Source: Volutella citrinella (taxonomy: Eukaryota > Ascomycota > Sordariomycetes > Hypocreales > Nectriaceae). Taken from it: 64,000 bases of DNA. The notes under the pieces are model-generated. The model was not told the origin of the DNA. It ran no database searches and worked only from the letters and a program-made list of their open reading frames with translations. Position 1 is the stretch's first letter; each line of letters starts with the position of its first letter. The translations under genes were made by a program, and so were the position numbers. The DNA lies in contig JAWZSP010000008.1 in the NCBI GenBank assembly GCA_034401135.1, positions 1 through 64,000 on the forward strand. The letters are read 5' to 3'. Shown here piece by piece: positions 57,351 through 64,000 of this stretch.

Positions 57351-58475
57351 ATGGCCCCCGAAACTCGACGTTCCAAGGCTGCCGTGCTCAGCCCCGGCAA
57401 TCCGCAAGTCGAGATATTGGAGAGGCAAGTGAATCCGCCAGCAGAGGGGTGCGTCCTTGTCAAGGTTCTGCGAGCGGGTATTTGCGGTACAGACGCCCAT
57501 CTCCTCAATGGCGACCAGCCTCTGCCTGGGCCAGTTGTGCTGGGGCATGAGGGTCTTGGTCAGATCATCCAGCTGGGTGAAGGCGTCACCAAAGACCACG
57601 CAGGCATCCCCATTCAACTCGGGGATATCGTTTACTGGAACCCCATCAGGCCTTGCAACGCCTGCTATGACTGCACCATCAGCCAAGACTTCACGGCCTG
57701 CCAAAATGGGACTTTTTGGTCTCCTGCAGGCCAGACGGACGTGTGGGCAAGCTACACAGAGTTGGCGACGTTGCAGCCCAGCAATTCCTTCTACAGGGTC
57801 GATTCAACAGTGCCACTGGATGCTTTCATCGCCCTAGGATGTGCTCTCCCGACCATCCTTCAAGCCTTGGATCATCTCGGGGGCATTCCCCAAGGCAGCA
57901 CCGTCGCTGTCCAGGGTGCTGGGCCCGTCGGGCTGGCGGCCATCATGATGGCAAAGCTCGCTGATGCTCGACACATTGTCTGCATTGAGGCCGCCGAGGC
58001 ACGATTACAGCGCGCCAAGGACTTTGGAGCCAATGTTCTCGTCGATATGCGCAAGCCAGAGTATTCCTCTCTACGCGCTCGGCATGACTACATCATGAAA
58101 GCTGTTGGCGCTCCTGGTGTCGGCATCGTCATCGAGTGTAGTGGCAACGCCGCCGCTTTTGAGGAAGGCATGGGTCTTCTAGCCCGCTCAGGTCGCTATC
58201 TGCTTGTAGGAACATGGGCAGGAAATGCGAGTGTTCCATTCTCTCCGTTTGAGGTGGTGCGGAAGGCCCTGAAGCTGATCGGATCAACGTTTGCCTCGCC
58301 CAAGCACTACTACAGGGCGGCCAGGATAGTGGAAGCGCACCACGACAAGTTTCCCTTGGCCGCCTGCGTTACACACAAGTTTGGTCTCGAGGAAGCGAAT
58401 CAAGCGTTGCGCGCTGTGAGTGCTGGCGAGGTTGTCAAGGCTGCCATTATTCCAAACGACGGGATTGGTGTTTAG
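57351..58475 (+). CDS. Zinc-dependent medium-chain alcohol dehydrogenase
   Basis: 374 residues, intronless, from MAPETRRSKA. Catalytic zinc ligands: Cys in RAGICGTDAHL and His-Glu in VLGHEGLG; the structural zinc cysteines are in CNACYDCTISQDFTAC. The Rossmann loop is VAVQGAGPVGLAAIMMA, with Glu in VCIEAAEARL after the second strand, favouring NAD. It would oxidise a secondary alcohol; by context 1-(4-hydroxyphenyl)ethanol to 4-hydroxyacetophenone. It is divergent from the VAO-type oxidase that makes that alcohol, which supports this role. Start is the ATG at 57351; family start fits. Confidence 0.88.
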   Translation: MAPETRRSKAAVLSPGNPQVEILERQVNPPAEGCVLVKVLRAGICGTDAHLLNGDQPLPGPVVLGHEGLGQIIQLGEGVTKDHAGIPIQLGDIVYWNPIRPCNACYDCTISQDFTACQNGTFWSPAGQTDVWASYTELATLQPSNSFYRVDSTVPLDAFIALGCALPTILQALDHLGGIPQGSTVAVQGAGPVGLAAIMMAKLADARHIVCIEAAEARLQRAKDFGANVLVDMRKPEYSSLRARHDYIMKAVGAPGVGIVIECSGNAAAFEEGMGLLARSGRYLLVGTWAGNASVPFSPFEVVRKALKLIGSTFASPKHYYRAARIVEAHHDKFPLAACVTHKFGLEEANQALRAVSAGEVVKAAIIPNDGIGV

Positions 58476-59326
58476 CAAATAGTCTATGAGTCTAATACGA
58501 GTTTTACTGTTCAGTGGTCACTAGTTAAAGAGCAGCAACCCTGTGAAGTCTCAGAGATGGTTCCTCTCCAATTTGCAACCTCATCCGCCGTTGTTGTGGT
58601 TGTGGGGTAAAGATCCGTCGGACTGTGGAAGTCTGGGGTAGTGGCTCGTTAGGAGCCGTACATCCGTACATCCTATCCTTGGGTAGAGCGGCTAGAGCCG
58701 TGGCGAAGGCTGGGCCTGTGCAAGGATCAGGCCCCCTGACAGAAGGGACAATCACCCGCCATCTCCCCTCTCTCGGCCATGCGGCATGTTGCGAGCCGTG
58801 GTGGCTGGGGGCTCCCTTGGCACCCCCGGCTTGACCTGCGAATGCTCAATCCTATCAATGCCAATGTGACAGTATCCGTTGGCACATGGTGGGCGCCGTA
58901 GACCAATGACAGATGCAGCTACTGATTATGATGATGACCAGCCCATCTTTTGCCATACCCAGTCTTGCTAGTCAGAGTTATTTGCACTGGGCACATGAGC
59001 AGCATCCGTAACCCCGCGTTTGTGGATCATTGAAATGAACAACAGTCCATTCATCAATGGATGATTCGGCTGATTCAGCTCCTTGGCCCCGCAGCGGTAC
59101 TCATCACGACAGGGAGGGGAGGGTCCCATGTGGGGGAATCCCGAAAGCTAGCAATGGATCGAGACTTGTTTCGGAAATTTGCTCACGTCAGGTCCGAGCC
59201 GGAAGACAGCCAGACTGGCATACAAATTATGGTCAGCCAGAGTGAGACAGCCATTACATTGAGTATTCTATTTCTGCTTGGATGAACTGATTCCATCATC
59301 ATTGATTCCATTATCATCTTCCCACC
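58476..59326. other. Intergenic, promoter of the esterase
   Basis: 851 bp without a supported gene. Short frames near 58525-58834 have no start context or similarity. GAGCCGGAAG lies near 59197. Confidence 0.45.
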
Positions 59327-61132
59327 ATGACTGTCATCCATCACGCCACAATTGGCCCTGTCACTGGCGTCGCTGACGAATCTTGCGTCCGGTTCCTCGG
59401 CATCAAGTACGCCGAGTTGTCGGACAGATTCGCTGCTGCCGAGAGGGTCACGTACAATGGGCAAGGCATCAGAGCAACAGCATACGGGTAAGACGCATGG
59501 CTTCACGCCAGGTTTCCGACTATCGTCAACCTTGATTACTCACCTGCTGCAACAGACCCCAAGCCATCAGTCCTCCTTCGGGTTTGGACGCCGAGTTCGG
59601 CTTCATCCAGCAATCCTTACCAAAGCCCGACTTCCCTGGGTCGAGCGATGTCGAACCTTTATCACTGAACGTCACTATCCCCAGTATCGCGGATTCAGAT
59701 CGCCTCAACAGCCTAAAGCTTCCCGTGCTCGTCTTTATTCACGGTGGAGGCTTCCAGGTCGGAAGCAATTGGTGGCCTCAGTATGACTTTGGAAAGCTCG
59801 TCAAGTTGTCGAGCGATGTGGGCACACCAATTGTGGGGGTGGGCATCAATTACCGCTTGGGAGCTGCTGGCTTTTCGACCTGTCCGGAGCTTCGTGCTGC
59901 TGGTTACCAGACCAATAATGGTCTTCGAGATCAGCGAGCTGCTTTGGGATGGATTCGTGACAACATCCAAGGCTTCGGGGGCGACCCCGACAATGTCACA
60001 GTGTTCGGAGAAAGTGCCGGCGGAGGTGAGTCAGACATTCTTGTGGCCGGCTCTCATCGCATCCGATGGGCAACCCGAGTCCAAATACTAATTCGTCGCT
60101 CAACGCGAATTTAGCCTCTACTTTATATCTTCTAATGTCAGAGGAACCCCTGATGAACCGGCTGGCCTGCTTTGGTGGAACTCCACCATTGACCGGAGAA
60201 TTACCCATCGAAGTAGCGGATCAAGTGGCCAAAAACTCCTTTCAATCTCTCGGCGTTGATACCAGCGGAAATGTTGTCGAGCAGTTGCTGCAACTTGAAC
60301 CGGACGATCTCTGGCGCAAAATGCCATTAGGAGTACCTCTGCTGCCGGTTGTTGACAAGGATGTGATTCCTAGGCTCATAAACATCCATGATTATGAAGA
60401 TTTGGAGAGCTGGATGCCAGGCGTCAACTGGGTCGACAGTATCATGGTGGGATATTCTGCACTGGATGTGAGTCATGCGGGACACCCAAGCCACGAAGAT
60501 TTATAGACTGACAGAATGGCTCAAAGGCCAGCATCATGTTCCACCTGGATCTGGTGAACTCGCATCACAAAAATGCTGCTGCTTTCCGATCTAGCGCGGC
60601 ACAGACTTTGGCCAACGACCCCGAGATTCTAGACTCGCTCTTGAGCCACTACAAATTGCGAGAGTCAGATTCTGTCGGCCTGAGTGACCAAGAACAGCTA
60701 CTACGCATTTTGAAGTTTGTCAATGACGCCGGCTTCTGCGCCCCGGCTCAACAAATGGCGGCCAAGTTCCCTCGAGACACGTATCTCTTCTCATTTGAGG
60801 AGGCCAACCCCTGGGACGGAAAGTTCAAGGGATTCTGCACGCATATCCTCGACGTGGCTTTCTTGATGCAGAACTTCAACCACTTGCTGAGTCCCGAGCA
60901 ACAGGCTGCAGCGAGAACCCTGGGCAAGGACCTTATTTCCTTTACTAATAATCAGCCGCCGTGGCCGGCTTACAATCAGCAGCAGGACGTCATGGCTACA
61001 TATGCCAATGGAGGTAGAACGATAAACAAGGCACATGACGACTCGGTTCTAGGGAATCCGTTTAAACAAGTCAAGACTGTAAAAGACAGACAGAAGTTGG
61101 TCAATGTGTGGCTAGACTTTATGCGTCTCTGA
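59327..61132 (+). CDS. Type-B carboxylesterase
   Basis: Exons join(59327..59487,59556..60025,60115..60467,60515..61132), 533 residues; introns 68, 89 and 47 bp (the last may instead end at 60526, giving 529). Alpha/beta-hydrolase of the carboxylesterase/lipase family: oxyanion-hole VLVFIHGGGFQVGSNW, nucleophile in VTVFGESAGGAST (Ser about 206, made across intron 2) and a late His in FCTHILDVAFLMQNF. No signal peptide, so intracellular. By context it splits 4-hydroxyphenyl acetate from the Baeyer-Villiger step into hydroquinone and acetate. Confidence 0.85.
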
Positions 61133-61520
61133 TATAAAATAGCTAGAATAGTCACTGTTCGCCCTGTTCATAGCGTGTCGAGTAAACCAGAGCGCCAGTG
61201 ATGGTCGAGTTCTATGCATTCGGGCACAGGATAGCTGATGGGAGTGAGAATAGTATATAAGAGAAGTATATCAGGTCTGGCCGGACACCTTGGATTATTC
61301 CCTAGGCAAGAATTTGAGTCATTATAGTATCGATATATACAATGCTCTCTAAAAGGATTAGGGACACTTTCCGCGCCACTCTAGCCTAGATGACACAGCT
61401 GCTTATATGGTTAATTTCGTATCTGCCAAGCTGGTGAGGTTTCTTGTATGCACCCTGAAGGACTAAATACAGCTAGAGCCGGATTTACTACAAAAGATAG
61501 TTGGGATTTACTATAGCTCG
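61133..61520. other. Intergenic
   Basis: 3' side of the esterase and of the transporter pseudogene. AT-rich; nothing recognised. Confidence 0.5.
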
Positions 61521-61524
61521 GTAT

Positions 61525-62844
61525 ACTAGTAAAGTAACCAGCTACTAAACGGAATTGAGTTGTCGCGGCAGGTAAAGGGCCCTGGCTGTCCTGGCAAATT
61601 ATAAGTTTGCTTCATATCAAGAACAGCCGCATAAGTGCCAGCGCCGAGAAGGAACATGCCACTGATAATAACGAAACAGCTCCAGCAAGCCATTCAAATC
61701 CATTTAATAGTTGGCTTCTCCCTTGCTGCCCAGTTATCGTACAGCCACATGCAGCCCATTGGAGTGATTGACCCCAAAGTGCCAAAGACAGCGCCGATAA
61801 GTGCAACAAGACTTCCAAAGGACGGAACGCTACTGGAGATGATATATGCCACGGCAGAGGTTCCAATAGTGCAAGAAATCCAGGTAGCCCAATGCCTGAG
61901 CGTATTCGCCGTGCGATGGTCCGTCCCCTGCAGGAGTCTGAGGAAGATGCTCTTGCTTGAGTTTTGCGGCGACCCGCGTTAGGACCAAGAGCTCAGGGGT
62001 ACCTCCCTCTGGCCAGGTGGACTTACATGGATGGATAGAATAGTACTTGCAAACAGCCCAGGAAGCGCGAGCCCGTAGCTGATGCGCTTGACATTCCGTC
62101 CAGCAGAACTAAGTGCAGGCGAAGACACGTAAGAGCTACATCAGTAGTAGATGACACAGCCGGCCATAATATACATGGCTGTGACCAATCCGTGATAGAC
62201 AAAGCCGGCAGTGCAAATGCCGTGAGTCAAGACAGCATTAAGGCCGATGGATACGCTCAACATGGCGGAGCTGGCGCTGATGCAATAGACCACACGCGCA
62301 TCAGTCAGCTCGGCAAACTTGAAAGACCCCGGGAGCGAGCGTCAGTGTGTATGTAACTCTCAAAGCGTGGAAGGCATACAAAAGATGAAGGCCACAGAAA
62401 AGAACTCGCGCCCAATGGGACCGAACATGACGGCGTTTGCGTCTCCGATGTTGTAAACAGCCGGGTGTTTAAGCTTGAATATGCCGGCGATGTGGCCCAT
62501 CCACGTCGTAAGTCCGACCATGAAACAGAGGAGGAGGACGGCTGGGATAATTCCCAAGGCATCAAACGCGGCCGGAATGGCAAGAATACCGAGGCCCAGT
62601 TGCGTCTTGATCATGATGACAGCGGAGCCAATCCAGCCGACCTCGAGGGAATTAGCGAACAAGACACGTGGTATTGCCGTTGACGGGTATTTCTTACAGC
62701 GCGGTAGTTGGGACCTTCCTCCGTAATCTCTCCAAAGACAGCATCATACGTAACATTTTCTCCCATCTTGTCGAGTTCCTGGGGTTTGTCGGTCAAGCCT
62801 CGCTCTCCACCCGCCTCAACTATTTTGTCATTTGGTGTAGTCAT
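61525..62844 (-). pseudogene. Amino-acid-transporter (Aa_trans) pseudogene
   Basis: Homology runs the length of the region: start MTTPNDKIVEAGGERG (62844), intron 62642-62697, GWIGSAVIMIKTQLGLGILA and GREFFSVAFIFC. After a frame break come TDARVVYCISASSAMLSVSI and GLNAVLTHGICTAGF, then VIYY(stop)CSSYVSSPALS and NVKRISYGLALPGLFAST. Further on are FLRLLQGTDH, ITPMGCMWLYDN and KWI(stop)MACWSCFVIISGM. So there are two in-frame TGA codons, at least one frame break, and apparently a missing stretch between the HGICT and YHGLVTAMYIM segments compared with the usual family order. It once was an 11-helix auxin/amino-acid-permease-family carrier; now it is very likely non-functional. Confidence 0.75.
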
Positions 62845-63675
62845 TTTTGGTACTGAGAGCACGTGCGGATTGGAGTCGAGTTGGTGAAGTGGGATGATGA
62901 AGCCAAGCAACAGAATCCAGGGTCGTGGGCCTGTTAAGTAATAAACATTGTGCCCTGTTGCTGCTTCCCCAGAATTCCCCGCAATGGTGTATATCAACTC
63001 GCTATCGCAAGGTGGAGAAAGCGAGCCGCCACAACGGGAGTTTCAACCCCGGATAAGGGAAGTAGACCCCAGCTCGTCGACGCTAGGTGTGCTAAGCGAA
63101 AGTTGGATGCCACGGCTTCGGTTCATGACCCCCCGAACCACTGATAAGACATGCAACCGTCTGGCACGGGCTGCCCCGCGTCTAGTACGAGATCAAAACC
63201 ACTAACTAGAAGCGGCCGCAAAGAAACCTGGACCAAGTTCACAGTGTCAGGCTCAATTGGCTTCTACTGTACAGGGTGCATGCCTGCTCCCTCAGCCATG
63301 GGCCCAAGTGTGTGCGTTCTACGGCTAATCGGAATATCAAGGATAAGGCTCGGAGAGTCTGATTCCGGATCTCGCCTAGCTCTGCGCCCTGTGGGTTCCT
63401 TGGTGATAACGGACAGCTATGCCTGAGCCTGTAACAGCTCTGTCTGTAGACTCCATATCGAGAAGGCTGTATTGATATGTGATTGCAGTTGCACGAATCC
63501 TTGAAGATCAAGAAAGGTCGAATTTGGTCTGATTCTTTACGTGCCTCGATCTAACAGAGAGTATGCTCTCCGGCAACTACAGATGCAATGATGCCATTAC
63601 GGCCGACATGTCCTTAACTCAATAGCTGCCCCCCACCGATTCACATCCAGACTCCCATCCGTGCCCTTTTCTAAA
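62845..63675. other. Intergenic, nothing recognised
   Basis: No supported gene; small frames on both strands without similarity. Confidence 0.45.
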
Positions 63676-63831
63676 TCACTTGTGCACCGTAAAACTCTCA
63701 TTAAGAGCACTGGTGAGCACAAGAAGCGCGTTTAGCAGTGGTGTGGCAATACCATACTTGCGCGCGATCTTGACCGTAATGCCCAGAATAGCGTCCCCAG
63801 CTGGGTCCCCAGCTGGCGTACTGTAAGCCCA
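63676..63831 (-). pseudogene. Ketopantoate-reductase-like C-terminal end
   Basis: The - frame ends AILGITVKIARKYGIATPLL then NALLVLTSALNESF and a stop at 63676-63678. The pattern E/D-AILG-x-x-V-x-I-A-x-x-x-G-I-x-TP-x-L-x-x-L is the conserved C terminus of 2-dehydropantoate 2-reductases (ApbA/PanE C domain). Upstream the frame is not family-like and holds a 12-bp direct duplication (CCAGCTGGGGAC twice), so it is either the last exon of a gene beyond the window or a relic. Confidence 0.4.
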
Positions 63832-64000
63832 TGCCGTAGCGTCTCCACAACGAGGTAGATAACGGCCAACCACCCTACCCTGCCCACGTGTGTGTGTCGT
63901 GTCGCCGTGTCGGACAGTCTTGTTCCAACTGCGAGCCATGCCATCATGAGTCCGTTTCCCGCTGCCGATGCCCCGGACGCGCCGTGGCCCCAGCAGCGGC

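Noticed and set aside
58525..58834. Short frames between ADH and esterase
   Set aside because: No start context, similarity or splice sites; treated as promoter DNA.
61612..61866. 84-codon frame as a separate membrane protein
   Set aside because: It is an out-of-frame reading of the transporter pseudogene, whose correct frame shows family-like sequence.

Overview
This window is a chromosome end of a filamentous ascomycete, most likely a Sordariomycete and plausibly Hypocreales. Position 1 starts in about 23 copies of the CCCTAA telomere repeat. Genes have short (about 50-130 bp) GT-AG introns, and the region holds Zn2Cys6 regulators, fungus-type MFS carriers, small secreted cysteine-rich proteins and a repeat copy with the C-to-T decay of repeat-induced point mutation (RIP). 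Gene models below were spliced by hand and each was checked for reading frame across every junction.

Layout. 1-14.2 kb is subtelomere: telomere, interstitial TTAGGG-like bits, a GTAGTY microsatellite, BTB and RNase H fragments, an intact RNase H gene, a zinc-ribbon/coiled-coil gene, and a two-gene repeat (207-aa AT-hook protein plus 1358-aa protein). This repeat is followed head-to-tail by a heavily RIP-mutated second copy and by a third diverged fragment. 14.4-23.8 kb holds an F-box-like gene, a membrane-protein pseudogene, a BMT6-type rRNA methyltransferase, two small secreted cysteine-rich proteins and gene fragments.

24-30 kb is a compact sugar cluster: an alpha-glucoside-type MFS carrier and an intracellular-type GH32 invertase, divergently transcribed, then a Zn2Cys6 regulator. 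The shared promoter has four copies of a 15-bp palindrome TTGTCGG-N-CCGACAA, a good candidate operator. 30.4-42.3 kb holds a TRI12-like MFS carrier, two amidases and two Zn2Cys6 regulators; two promoters there have dense HGATAR (AreA-type) clusters, suggesting nitrogen control.

42.7-61.1 kb is the most striking part. It encodes, in one block, a maleylacetate reductase, a Zn2Cys6 regulator, a Baeyer-Villiger monooxygenase, a hydroxyquinol-type intradiol dioxygenase, an FAD phenol hydroxylase, a vanillyl-alcohol-oxidase-type flavoenzyme, a zinc alcohol dehydrogenase and a type-B carboxylesterase. In chemical order these make a complete route: 4-ethylphenol (or another 4-alkylphenol) to 1-(4-hydroxyphenyl)ethanol, 4-hydroxyacetophenone, 4-hydroxyphenyl acetate, hydroquinone, hydroxyquinol, maleylacetate and 3-oxoadipate. 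The genes form three divergent pairs and are followed by a decayed amino-acid-transporter pseudogene (61.5-62.8 kb) and a ketopantoate-reductase-like end fragment at the right edge.
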